64,000 nucleotides of DNA from Acidimicrobiaceae bacterium (GTDB taxonomy: Bacteria; Actinomycetota; Acidimicrobiia; Acidimicrobiales; RAAP-2): contig CANGPS010000004.1 of the NCBI GenBank assembly GCA_947456245.1, positions 1 through 64,000 of the forward strand, given 5' to 3'. The notes below the pieces were generated by a model. It was not told where the DNA came from. It was given only the letters and a program-made list of their open reading frames with translations, and made no database searches. The translations under genes and the position numbers were made by a program. Below, one piece after another: positions 32,526 through 40,886 of this stretch. Position 1 is the first letter of the stretch, and every line of letters begins with the position of its first letter.

Positions 32526-33113
32526 TCAACGACCTGCCACAGGCGAGGGGACGATCCCCGAGAGGAGCTCCACCTCGACCAGCTGGGCGACCTGCGCCGG
32601 ATCATCGAGGTCCCAGCGACCAGGCGATCCCATGTAGCTGAGCACCATCCGAGCGAGGAAGTCCGCAGCCGCCGGCACCTCGACGCCGGGGCGCAGATCA
32701 TGGCGCTCGAGGTAGGGCGTGAGGAACTCGGCCACGAGCTCCCGGGTGGGCTGGCCCTCGGCGGTGAGGGCCGGCTCGAGGATCTCGGGCTCGGTGGTCA
32801 GGATCATCTGGAGCACCTCGTGGTCCTCGATGGCCCGGTGGGCCACCATGAGCCCGCGCTCCATGACCTCCTCGAGCGTCTCGGCGCCTCTGAGGGCCTC
32901 GTAGAGCGCCAGGAAGAACCTGCGGTACTCCCAGGTCACGACGGCGTCGATCAGCTCGTTGCGACCACCGGGGAAGTACCGGTACATGGTGGCGCGAGAG
33001 ACGCCTGCGGCCTGCGCCACATCCTCCACCGAGGTCCGGGTGGGACCGAACCGGGCGATGCAGGCATATCCGGCAGCGGTGATCTGCTCCCGGGTGTCGA
33101 GGACCTGACCCAC
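32526..33113 (-). CDS. TetR/AcrR family transcriptional regulator (second copy)
   Basis: A TetR-type regulator of about 195 residues with the helix-turn-helix RTSVEDVAQAAGVSRATMYRYFPGGRNELI near residues 25-55. It shares the PGGR turn with its neighbour, so the two may be old paralogues. Its GTG start follows the dapB stop by one base, placing it in the dapB operon. It is 33 bp upstream of the first copy's gene, across the inverted repeat at 32497-32521. Confidence 0.85.
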   Translation of the reverse strand: MGQVLDTREQITAAGYACIARFGPTRTSVEDVAQAAGVSRATMYRYFPGGRNELIDAVVTWEYRRFFLALYEALRGAETLEEVMERGLMVAHRAIEDHEVLQMILTTEPEILEPALTAEGQPTRELVAEFLTPYLERHDLRPGVEVPAAADFLARMVLSYMGSPGRWDLDDPAQVAQLVEVELLSGIVPSPVAGR

Positions 33114-33114
33114 C

Positions 33115-33900
33115 TCAGCCCTCGAGCAGGGCATCAAGCCCGACCGTCACGCCCGGCCGGCCTCCGATGGCCCGCACGGCCAGGAGGACACCGGCCATGA
33201 ACGAGATGCGGTCATAGGAGTCGTGCCGGATGGTCAGACCTTCTCCCGGTCCGCCGAAGAGGATCTCCTCGTGCGCCACCAGGCCCGGAAGTCGGACGCT
33301 GTGGATGTGGACGCCACCCGGCGCCCGCCCACCACGGGCACCCTCGATCACCGTCGACTCGGTCGGGTCGGCGCAGTCGTCGAGGCCGGCGGCCGCCCTC
33401 GCTGCGGCGATGCGCTCGGCGGTCTTGAGCGAGGTCCCCGAAGGCGCGTCTCGCTTGGCCGCATGGTGCAGCTCGATCACCTCGACGCTCTCGAAGTAGG
33501 GGGCGGCGATCTCCGCGAAGCGCATCGCCAGCACGGCGCCGAGGGCGAAGTTCGCGGCCACCAGGAGGTGACCGGGGCCCGCCTCTGCGGCCTCGTGCGC
33601 AGCCTCCACCGCCGCCGGCGACAGCCCGGTGGTCCCCACCACGAGGTGGAATCCCCGCGCGAGCGCTGGCACGAGGTGCTGTTCAGCTGCGGCGGCGATC
33701 GAGAAGTCGACGAGGACATCGGCACTTCCGTCGGGGAGTTCGGCAACCGTCGCACAGGTCACGACCTCAGGATCGACGATCACGCGCTCGTGCCTCGGGT
33801 CCACTGCGGCGCTCAAGATCAGGTCCTCGGCGGCCTCGACGGCGGCGATGACGTTCTGGCCCATGCGGCCTGCGGCCCCGATGACTCCGACGCGGATCAT
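33115..33900 (-). CDS. dapB: 4-hydroxy-tetrahydrodipicolinate reductase
   Basis: A 261-residue NAD(P)H-dependent reductase, second step of the diaminopimelate branch. The dinucleotide-binding loop is VIGAAGRMGQNV (residues 6-17), followed by VDFSIA, VVGTTGLS and the catalytic and substrate segment ELHHAAKRDAPSGTS (near residue 145). It overlaps the YfhO-like gene by ATGA. In many actinobacteria dapB follows the M16 peptidase after pnp; here a 2.7-kb membrane-protein gene separates them. Confidence 0.95.
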   Translation of the reverse strand: MIRVGVIGAAGRMGQNVIAAVEAAEDLILSAAVDPRHERVIVDPEVVTCATVAELPDGSADVLVDFSIAAAAEQHLVPALARGFHLVVGTTGLSPAAVEAAHEAAEAGPGHLLVAANFALGAVLAMRFAEIAAPYFESVEVIELHHAAKRDAPSGTSLKTAERIAAARAAAGLDDCADPTESTVIEGARGGRAPGGVHIHSVRLPGLVAHEEILFGGPGEGLTIRHDSYDRISFMAGVLLAVRAIGGRPGVTVGLDALLEG

Positions 33901-36635
33901 GACCGCACCCTACCGGCCCGCGAACGGCGTCCGAGGACCAGCAGACCGATGGCGCCGAGGCCGATGGCGGCGACGGCGACGGCGGAGAGCACGAGGCCGG
34001 TCATCAGACCTGGGGCGTCATAGTGAAACGTGACCTTCCAGTCCCCAGCGGGGAGACGCACCGACTGGACGAGGTCATGGGGCAGGACGGCGACCTCTCT
34101 GCTCGTCCCCCCCGAGGCCGGAGCCACCGTCGCACCCCAACCCTTGAGCATGCTCTCCGAGCGCACCAGGGTCGATGGCCGATCGAGCCGGACCACGTCG
34201 ACCTCTCCTCCGTTGGCCAGGCGGGTCGAGGAGACCACCGATCCAGCGGAGGACCCCGCCACCGCCACCGGCGGAACCAGCGGCGCGGTCCGGGTGAAGT
34301 ACTGCAGCGTGCCCTCAGTTCGCTCAAGCCGCCATGCCGAGGAGTCGAGGGCTGCCTGGTAGACACCGCCGAGATACGTCACCCGGCCCGTCACGTCGAC
34401 GACGGCCGAGGAGTCCAAGACCTTGTCCACCGGACCAGTCACCGTCAGACCGCCGAGGAGCGGACGACCTTCGACCTCGACCAGCCACCCACGTCTCGAG
34501 GTCGAGATCGTGGTGTGCAGCCGGATCGTCCGACCGTCGAGGCCGATCCCCGTGACGCCGAGCGAGCCCGCACGGACCGGGTCCGCCATCACCGCCGACG
34601 ACCGAGCGGCGAGGAAGATCGTCCGCAGCTCGATGCCCTGACCGAAGTAGAAGCGGCGCGACGAGCCGTCCGACACCCTCGGAGCGACCGGGCAGGTGAC
34701 GCGGACCGGCGGCAGGGAGATCCCGCTGCCGTCGAACTCGAGCGGTGTCCCGGCCGTGGGGGCCATCGCCCCACCGGACACCACGACCGTGTGGAGGCGC
34801 AGCTGATCGAATCGCCCGAGCGCGAGCTGACAGGGGTCGAGTCCGTTCTGCACGTGAGCACCGGTCGCCTCTCCGTAGACGGCACCGATGAGCGACCCGT
34901 ATCCCTGGACGCTCGGCAGACGGGTGAAGACATTGGTGTCGGGCTTGCCGAGCGACACGAACTCATCCTCATGGGCCAGGTTCGGGTCGAGCAGGGCGAA
35001 GCGACCTGTCGTCCCGAGCATGGCCGAGGCATAGGCGGCCGAGGGCTTCGACGGCACCCTGCCGCCGACCAGGCCGGTCGAGGTGCTCACGAGGTAGACG
35101 GCCGCGTCGAGGGCGAACAGCAGGGCGAGCCCGCGAGCCACCCGACGTGGGCTCCATCGGCCCACCCGGCGGACGATCACGAGCAAGGCGAGCGACAGGA
35201 CGATCGGCGCCACCAGCCACGGGAGCATGTAGCGACCGAGGTCGACCTGGTCAGGGGTCACACCCCAGAACCGATAAGACGGCACGGGGGCCACGATGGC
35301 GGCCAGCGCCACCGCAGAGGTCACGATCAGAGGAGATGCGGTCACCCACCCTCGCCACCCCCGCAACGAGGCCCCCTCGCGATCCGACGCAAGGAGTCGA
35401 CCGGCGAACCAGGCCACCGCCAGGCCTGCGGCGAGGTCGACCACGATGAGGTTGCGGCTCTGGAGACGGGTGTGGTTCAGCAGCGGGATGGCATGGAGCA
35501 CGTGGCCGAGTGGCGTGAACGACCCCCAGGCGGTGATCATCCCCACCAGGCCGAAGGTGGCGACCAGCCAGAGCCAGACCGGCTCCCCTCGTCGACGCCG
35601 CCCCACCAGCGCCCCGAGCACCGCCCCGAGCCCGGCCAGGCCGAGGATGCCGATGTAGCCGTTCAGCTCCGAGATGTTGTAGCTGACGAAGAAGTTCGGC
35701 TGCTCGAGCATGCCGACGCCTCCGAAGAAGTCCGGGATGGCCACGAGGATGCTGCGGTTCAGCGCCAGCGAGCCGGACCCGAAGAACCAGTACGTCAGGT
35801 TCGACCGCTGCGAGAGGTTGATGAAGTCCTGACCTGGGAGCAGCTGCGCGGCCGAGCACACCACACCCCACACCACGGACAGCCCCACCACCCCGACCAC
35901 GACCAGACGTCGCCAGAGCCCGGAGCGGACGGCTGGGACGATGACGACATAGGGCACCACGACGAGTGCCACCACCTCGAGGTCGGCAATGGCCCGCGGC
36001 TCTCCCGTCAGGAACACCAGCGCCGAGACCACCGCCAGGCCGATGAGTGGCCATCCCGCCCCGAGGACCGCCATCGAGGTCCGATCGGGCGACCCCTCGC
36101 CGCGCAGCCGCTCCCCCACCATGAGGACCATCAGGACGAACCACGGCAGCCAGCCCTGGCCCTGGATCACGGCCAGGTGGACCAGCTGGCCGGTCATCAT
36201 CCCGAGGTACGCGTAGGTCAGGGCCCCGAGGAGCGCCGCGCCTGGCGAGAGCTTGAGCCAGCGAGCGAGCGCATAGAGGCCGAGTCCTGCGGCCCAGTAG
36301 CAGGTCACGACGTTGAGGAACCACGCCAGCATGTCGCCGAGGAGCACGAAGACGAACGTCATCGGATAGAACGAGCCGGCGTTGAGTGCGCCGAGCAGCG
36401 GACTCCCGCCGAAGATCAGGCTGTTCCAGGAGGGCAGGTGCCCCGATCGCATGATCTGGCCGCTGAGCGAGCGGAGGGGGAAGTTCTGGATCAGGTTGTC
36501 CTGCGTGATGGGTGGGTGACCCAAGAGCGTCGGCACAGCGAACATCACCGTCGGCAGCAGCACGAGGACCGCGATGGCCAGGCGATCCACCCGCGACACC
36601 CCCGAGGTGGCGATCCGGACCCGAAGCGCCCTCAC
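33897..36635 (-). CDS. YfhO-like polytopic membrane protein (GT-C type)
   Basis: A 912-residue protein. The first two thirds contain about a dozen transmembrane helices; the last third is a large extracytoplasmic beta-rich domain followed by one final helix (VLSAVAVAAIGLGAIGLLVL). Near the N-terminus, TQDNLIQNFPLRS and SGHLPSWNSLIFGGSPLLG match the YfhO family pattern (acidic residue in the first loop, PxWN motif), which has a GT-C glycosyltransferase topology. YfhO in Firmicutes acts in lipoteichoic acid glycosylation; the substrate here is unknown. It is tightly overlapped on both sides (M16 peptidase upstream, dapB downstream). Confidence 0.82.
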   Translation of the reverse strand: MRALRVRIATSGVSRVDRLAIAVLVLLPTVMFAVPTLLGHPPITQDNLIQNFPLRSLSGQIMRSGHLPSWNSLIFGGSPLLGALNAGSFYPMTFVFVLLGDMLAWFLNVVTCYWAAGLGLYALARWLKLSPGAALLGALTYAYLGMMTGQLVHLAVIQGQGWLPWFVLMVLMVGERLRGEGSPDRTSMAVLGAGWPLIGLAVVSALVFLTGEPRAIADLEVVALVVVPYVVIVPAVRSGLWRRLVVVGVVGLSVVWGVVCSAAQLLPGQDFINLSQRSNLTYWFFGSGSLALNRSILVAIPDFFGGVGMLEQPNFFVSYNISELNGYIGILGLAGLGAVLGALVGRRRRGEPVWLWLVATFGLVGMITAWGSFTPLGHVLHAIPLLNHTRLQSRNLIVVDLAAGLAVAWFAGRLLASDREGASLRGWRGWVTASPLIVTSAVALAAIVAPVPSYRFWGVTPDQVDLGRYMLPWLVAPIVLSLALLVIVRRVGRWSPRRVARGLALLFALDAAVYLVSTSTGLVGGRVPSKPSAAYASAMLGTTGRFALLDPNLAHEDEFVSLGKPDTNVFTRLPSVQGYGSLIGAVYGEATGAHVQNGLDPCQLALGRFDQLRLHTVVVSGGAMAPTAGTPLEFDGSGISLPPVRVTCPVAPRVSDGSSRRFYFGQGIELRTIFLAARSSAVMADPVRAGSLGVTGIGLDGRTIRLHTTISTSRRGWLVEVEGRPLLGGLTVTGPVDKVLDSSAVVDVTGRVTYLGGVYQAALDSSAWRLERTEGTLQYFTRTAPLVPPVAVAGSSAGSVVSSTRLANGGEVDVVRLDRPSTLVRSESMLKGWGATVAPASGGTSREVAVLPHDLVQSVRLPAGDWKVTFHYDAPGLMTGLVLSAVAVAAIGLGAIGLLVLGRRSRAGRVRS

Positions 36636-37888
36636 CGGCCGACCACCCGATCGAGGGCCGCCACAGCCGACGGCCGCACCGGTCCGACGAGCGTGGCGAC
36701 CGTGGGGCCGAGCGCGATCCTCGATGCCATCGTGCGCACGTCATCAACGTCGAGCGACTCGAGCAGCGCGACCCGCTGCGAGGATTCGATCACGGCCTCG
36801 TGGATGAGCGCGTCAGCCCCGAGGCGACCGAGGCGAGTCAGCGGCTCGTCTGCGCTCAGCAGCAGATCGGTCCGCAGCGCCTCTGTGGAGCGCTCCACCT
36901 CCTCGTCGCTCACCGCCCCTCCGGCCGCCTCGTCGAAGGCCGCGGCCAGGAGCTCGATGACCTCGCCCATCGCGTCAGGAGCACTTGCGGCGTAGGCCGA
37001 GATGCTGCCCGCACCGGCATAGAGCGAGAGCTCCGTCCCGACCCCATAGGCCAGACCTCGCTCCTCACGCACCTGACGGAACAGGCGGCTCGAGACCCCA
37101 CCTCCGAGCAGGTGCGATAGCACGCCCAACGCCGCCCTCTCCTTCGGCTCGAGCGGTCCCAAGGGGGTGCCGAGCACGACATGCGCCTGGCTCCCCGCCT
37201 GGTCGATGACCCGAGTCGATGGCGACGGGAGGTCGGGGGCGGTGCGCACGGCCTGGGTCGCAGGTCGCGCCACCACGAGGGTGTCGGTCAGCTCGACGAT
37301 GACCTCGTGGTCGACGGCCCCGACGGCGAGCACCACCATGCGGGCGGTCCCGTAGGTCGCATCGTGGAACCGGCGCAGCGCATCTGCGTCGAGCCTTCGC
37401 AGCGTCTCCTCGGTGCCGAGCACGTCACGGCCCAGCTGGTGACCCGGGAAGCACAGCTCCTCGAATGCCGTTCCGGCGATGTCTGCCGGCTCGTCGTCGC
37501 GCGAGAGGATCTCATCGGAGACCACGGCCAGCTCCGAGGAGACCGCCGCCGGGTCGAGCGTGGGCGCCAGGATGACCGATGTCAGCAGTCGGTGGGCCTC
37601 GGCCGTCCGCTCCGGCAGGGTGCGGACGTAGGCCGTCATCACCTCCTTGTCCGTGTACGCGTTCGAGTCCCCGCCGAAGCGGTCCAGCAGATCGGCGATC
37701 GACCGCCCGTCATAGTGGGCGGACCCTCGGAACAAGAGATGCTCGAGCAGGTGGGAGGACCCCTGCTGGTCATCGAGCTCGAATCGTGAGCCTGCGGCGA
37801 CCATGACGCCGAGCGCGACCGAGCGGGCGCCCGGGATCACCTCGGTGATCACCTGACACCCGCTCGAGCGTGTGGTTCTGCGGATCAT
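36632..37888 (-). CDS. M16 family zinc metallopeptidase
   Basis: A 418-residue M16 peptidase (insulinase / processing-peptidase type). The inverted zinc motif HLLEH is in GSSHLLEHLLFRG near residue 45, and the third ligand glutamate is in ELAVVSDEILSR about 75 residues later. The C-terminal M16C half contains a VREERGLAYGVG segment near residue 275. Its location straight after pnp is conserved across actinobacteria and many Firmicutes. The substrate is unknown, and mitochondrial processing-peptidase similarity is only structural. Confidence 0.92.
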   Translation of the reverse strand: MIRRTTRSSGCQVITEVIPGARSVALGVMVAAGSRFELDDQQGSSHLLEHLLFRGSAHYDGRSIADLLDRFGGDSNAYTDKEVMTAYVRTLPERTAEAHRLLTSVILAPTLDPAAVSSELAVVSDEILSRDDEPADIAGTAFEELCFPGHQLGRDVLGTEETLRRLDADALRRFHDATYGTARMVVLAVGAVDHEVIVELTDTLVVARPATQAVRTAPDLPSPSTRVIDQAGSQAHVVLGTPLGPLEPKERAALGVLSHLLGGGVSSRLFRQVREERGLAYGVGTELSLYAGAGSISAYAASAPDAMGEVIELLAAAFDEAAGGAVSDEEVERSTEALRTDLLLSADEPLTRLGRLGADALIHEAVIESSQRVALLESLDVDDVRTMASRIALGPTVATLVGPVRPSAVAALDRVVGR

Positions 37889-37908
37889 CTCAAGACCCGA
37901 TGGAGGAC

Positions 37909-40323
37909 TCAGCGACGACGTCCCCGGTTCCTCGAGCGTCCGCCGCCGTCACCCGAGGGCGCCGGTGCACCAGGACCGAGGTCGCCGAGCTCGGCCTCGA
38001 GCTCTGCCTCGAAGCTGTCCTCGAAGGACGAGGAGGCCGTCGGGGCCGACGACTCGCCACGCGGAGCGCGGTCACGGTCACGGTCACGGTCACGAGAGGG
38101 TGCGGGGCTGTCCGAGCTGTCGCCCGAGTCATCCGGTGCACCAGCCAGCGACAGCGACACCTTGCCCTGAGGGTCGATGTCGTCCACGCGGACCTCGATG
38201 GCCTGACCGAGGTCGAGGACGTCCTCGACCTGACCGATGCGCTTGCCACCGGCGAGCGAGGACATCTTGGAGATGTGCAGCAGGCCGTCACGGCCGGGCA
38301 GGATGTTGACGAAGGCACCGAACTTGGTCACGTTGACGACCTTGCCCTGGTAGACCTCTCCGACCTCGGCGGTCGGGGGGTCGAGGATCAGGGCGATCCG
38401 ACGACGGGCCTCCTCGACGGCGTGGCCGTCGACCGCACCGATCGTCACCGTGCCGACGACGCCGTCGTCGTCGACGGCGATGTCCGCGCCGGTCTCCTGC
38501 TGAAGGGTGTTGATGACCTTGCCCTTCGGGCCGATGACCTCGCCGATCTTGTCGATCGGGATCTCCATCGACACGATCTTCGGGGCGCTCATGGCGACGT
38601 GGTCGCGGGGCTCCGGGATGGTGTCGGTCATGACCTTGAGGATCTCGAGGCGAGCCTGCTTGGCCTGGTGCAGCGCCTTGGCCAGCACGTCGGAGGGCAG
38701 CCCGTCGATCTTCGTGTCGAGCTGCAGGGCGGTGACCGCGTCAAGCGAGCCGGCGACCTTGAAGTCCATGTCACCGAACGCGTCCTCGGCTCCGAGGATG
38801 TCGGTGAGGGTGACATAGGCGTCGCCCTCGTGGACGAGGCCCATGGCGATGCCGGCGATGGGGGCAGCGATCGGCACGCCAGCCGCCATCAGCGACAGGG
38901 ACGAGCCACACACCGACGCCATCGACGTCGAGCCGTTCGACGACATGATGTCCGACACCAGGCGAAGGGTGTAGGGGAACTTCTCCTGCACCGGGACGAC
39001 CGGGAGCAGGGCACGCTCGGCGAGCATTCCGTGCCCGATCTCACGACGCTTGGGGCCCCGCATGAAGCCCGTCTCGCCCGTCGAGTACGGAGGGAAGTTG
39101 TAGTGGTGCATGTAGCGCTTGGTCTCGTCCGGCGTGATCGTGTCGATCAGCTGGTTCATGCGAGGCATGCCGAGGGTGGTCACGTTGATGCACTGGGTCT
39201 CGCCACGCTGGAACATGGCTGAGCCGTGAGCGGTCGGGAACAGGTCGATCTCGGCGGTCAGCGGACGGATGTCGGTGACCGAGCGGCCGTCGATGCGGAC
39301 GCCATCCTCGATGATGCGCTTGCGCACGAGCTTCTTGGTCAGCGAGCGGATCGCCGCCTTGATCTCACCCTCGCGCTCGGGGAAGCGCTCGCCGAGCTCG
39401 GCGATGATCTCGGCGCCTGCGGCGTCGAGGGCGGCGTTGCGCTCGGCCTTGGTGATCTGCACGTTGGCGGCGGTGAGCTTGGCCGTGCCGACCTCCTCGA
39501 CCGCTGCGAACACGTCGTCGGCGTAGTCCGAGGCGACCGTGTACGGCATGGGCGTGATCGGCCCACGCTCGGCGACGAAGTCAGCCACGAGCTTGCGCTG
39601 CAGGAGGATGGCCTCGCGGATCCAGACCTTGGAGGCCTCGAGCCCGGCGGCGAGGACGTCCTCGTCGACCTTCGGTGCGCCGTCGGCGTACATGTCGAAG
39701 CTTCCCTCGGTCCCACCGGCCTCCACCATCATGATGGCGATGTCGGTGTTGTCATCGTCGCTCAGCGCCCGTCCGGCGACCACGAGCTCGAAGGTCGACT
39801 CGTCGCCCTCCTGGAAGGTCGGGTGCGGGATCCAGGTGCCATCGGTCGTGTAGGCCACGCGGACCGCACCGATGGGGCCGTCAAACGGGATGCCCGAGAG
39901 CATCAGGGCCGCCGAGGCAGCGTTGATGGCGATGATGTCGTGCGGGTTCTTCTGGTCGGCGCCGAAGACGGTGCCCACGACGTGGACCTCGTTGCGGAAG
40001 CCCTTGGGGAACGAGGGACGCAGCGGGCGGTCGATGAGCCGGCAGATCAGGATCGCCTGGTCGGAGGACTTGCCCTCACGACGGAAGAACGAGCCGGGGA
40101 TCTTTCCGGCGGCGTAGGTCCGCTCCTCGATGTCGACGGTGAGCGGGAAGAAGTCCGCGCCGTCGCGCACGTGGCGGGCTGCTGTGGCCGTGGCGAGGAC
40201 GATGGTGTCCCCGATGCGGGCGACGACTGCTCCGTCGGCAAGCTGCGCGAGCTTTCCGGCCTCGAAGCTGAGGGTGCGGTCTGTGCCGCTGATGGGTCCT
40301 TCGACCCGGATGGCGTCTGCCAT
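37909..40323 (-). CDS. pnp: Polyribonucleotide nucleotidyltransferase (PNPase)
   Basis: An 804-residue PNPase, a phosphorolytic 3'-5' exoribonuclease that can also add tails. It has two RNase PH cores (first with RPLRPSFPKGFRNEV; second with FPYTLRLVSDIMSSNGSTSMASVCG and AGVPIAAPIAGIAMGL), a KH domain and an S1 domain (YQGKVVNVTKFGAFVNILPG). The tail is unusual: a repetitive Arg/Asp stretch encoded by four GTCACG units (38071-38094), then an acidic segment and RRSRNRGRRR. Such tails in actinobacteria may scaffold RNA-decay complexes with RNase J or E. The start is the ATG at 40323, with AAAGGA upstream; the frame to 40446 is not needed. Confidence 0.96.
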   Translation of the reverse strand: MADAIRVEGPISGTDRTLSFEAGKLAQLADGAVVARIGDTIVLATATAARHVRDGADFFPLTVDIEERTYAAGKIPGSFFRREGKSSDQAILICRLIDRPLRPSFPKGFRNEVHVVGTVFGADQKNPHDIIAINAASAALMLSGIPFDGPIGAVRVAYTTDGTWIPHPTFQEGDESTFELVVAGRALSDDDNTDIAIMMVEAGGTEGSFDMYADGAPKVDEDVLAAGLEASKVWIREAILLQRKLVADFVAERGPITPMPYTVASDYADDVFAAVEEVGTAKLTAANVQITKAERNAALDAAGAEIIAELGERFPEREGEIKAAIRSLTKKLVRKRIIEDGVRIDGRSVTDIRPLTAEIDLFPTAHGSAMFQRGETQCINVTTLGMPRMNQLIDTITPDETKRYMHHYNFPPYSTGETGFMRGPKRREIGHGMLAERALLPVVPVQEKFPYTLRLVSDIMSSNGSTSMASVCGSSLSLMAAGVPIAAPIAGIAMGLVHEGDAYVTLTDILGAEDAFGDMDFKVAGSLDAVTALQLDTKIDGLPSDVLAKALHQAKQARLEILKVMTDTIPEPRDHVAMSAPKIVSMEIPIDKIGEVIGPKGKVINTLQQETGADIAVDDDGVVGTVTIGAVDGHAVEEARRRIALILDPPTAEVGEVYQGKVVNVTKFGAFVNILPGRDGLLHISKMSSLAGGKRIGQVEDVLDLGQAIEVRVDDIDPQGKVSLSLAGAPDDSGDSSDSPAPSRDRDRDRDRAPRGESSAPTASSSFEDSFEAELEAELGDLGPGAPAPSGDGGGRSRNRGRRR

Positions 40324-40484
40324 GTGATGTTTCCTTTGTGTGAGGGACGTCCCCGCTCCGGTTCCCAGTGGTCGACCACCTTCGCTGCACTTGGTGGCAG
40401 GAGGTGACCGGCGACTGGCAGCCGACGGAGGGAACGTCCGTGTCATGACGGCCCGGGCCCGACGGGGCCAGGACCGTCGCCTTG
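40324..40484 (-). promoter_or_regulatory. rpsO-pnp intergenic leader with inverted and direct repeats
   Basis: This 161-bp gap holds several symmetrical elements. A hairpin lies just after rpsO (GACGG...CCGTC enclosing GGCC...GGCC, 40447-40478). A 12-bp palindrome GTGGTCGACCAC lies at 40368-40379 and a 10-bp palindrome GGGACGTCCC at 40344-40353. The sequence ACGGAGGGAACG at 40425-40436 recurs at 40768-40779 in the rpsO leader. In Streptomyces the rpsO-pnp gap contains an RNase III-cleaved hairpin, so a processing or autoregulatory role is plausible. Confidence 0.5.
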
Positions 40485-40742
40485 CTAGCGGCGGATGCCG
40501 AGCTTGGCGATGATCGAGCGATAGCGCTCGACGTCGTTGTCGCGGACATAGTCCAGCAGGCGGCGACGACGGCCGATGAGCTTCATCAGACCCCGACGGG
40601 TGTGGTGATCGCCCTTGTGCACCTTGAGGTGCTCAGTGAGGTGGGAGATGCGGTCAGTCAGCAGCGCGATCTGGACCTCGGAAGAACCGGTGTCGGTGTC
40701 GTGCAGCCGGTTGTCGGCAATGATCTCCTGCTTCTCAGCCAT
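40485..40742 (-). CDS. rpsO: 30S ribosomal protein S15
   Basis: An 85-residue S15 that binds the central domain of 16S rRNA. The sequence shows the family pattern of an [17 protein letters not shown]-terminal region, [19 protein letters not shown] and [13 protein letters not shown] near the end. The ATG at 40742 is preferred, with AGAGGA upstream. It precedes pnp as in most bacteria. S15 autoregulates its own mRNA in several phyla, and the 98-base leader here could serve that purpose. Confidence 0.96.
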   Translation of the reverse strand: MAEKQEIIADNRLHDTDTGSSEVQIALLTDRISHLTEHLKVHKGDHHTRRGLMKLIGRRRRLLDYVRDNDVERYRSIIAKLGIRR

Positions 40743-40852
40743 GTCGTCGTCCTCTTCTGGATCGTGTACGGAGGGAACGGTCAGCGATCGATCTCGCTGG
40801 CCACAGCGCCCGCGCCCAAGAGTTGAGCCCGTGACGTGCACCCAACATGGTA
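40743..40852 (-). promoter_or_regulatory. rpsO leader with -10-like TACCAT (40847-40852)
   Basis: TACCAT on the minus strand would start transcription near 40840, giving a leader of about 98 bases before rpsO. The leader contains the 12-mer (ACGGAGGGAACG on the plus strand, 40768-40779) that is repeated in the rpsO-pnp gap. No clear -35 is seen. Confidence 0.4.
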
Positions 40853-40886
40853 GCAGGCGACGCCCTCAGAACCCGGATGGTGCGGT

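Noticed and set aside
34023-36995. A 990-codon plus-strand open frame opposite the YfhO-like gene
   Set aside because: Its translation is a charged, His/Arg/Asp/Glu-rich composition with no family pattern, the usual antisense shadow of a GC-rich membrane-protein gene. The minus-strand frame has clear helices and overlaps neighbouring genes correctly.
38071-38094. (GTCACG)4 tandem repeat as a possible regulatory or mobile element
   Set aside because: It codes for the Arg/Asp repeat in the PNPase tail and is in frame, so it is a coding low-complexity repeat.
40368-40379. Palindrome GTGGTCGACCAC as a stand-alone operator
   Set aside because: It lies in the rpsO-pnp leader among other symmetrical sequences. 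It could be a protein site, but there is no linked regulator, so it is folded into the leader entry.
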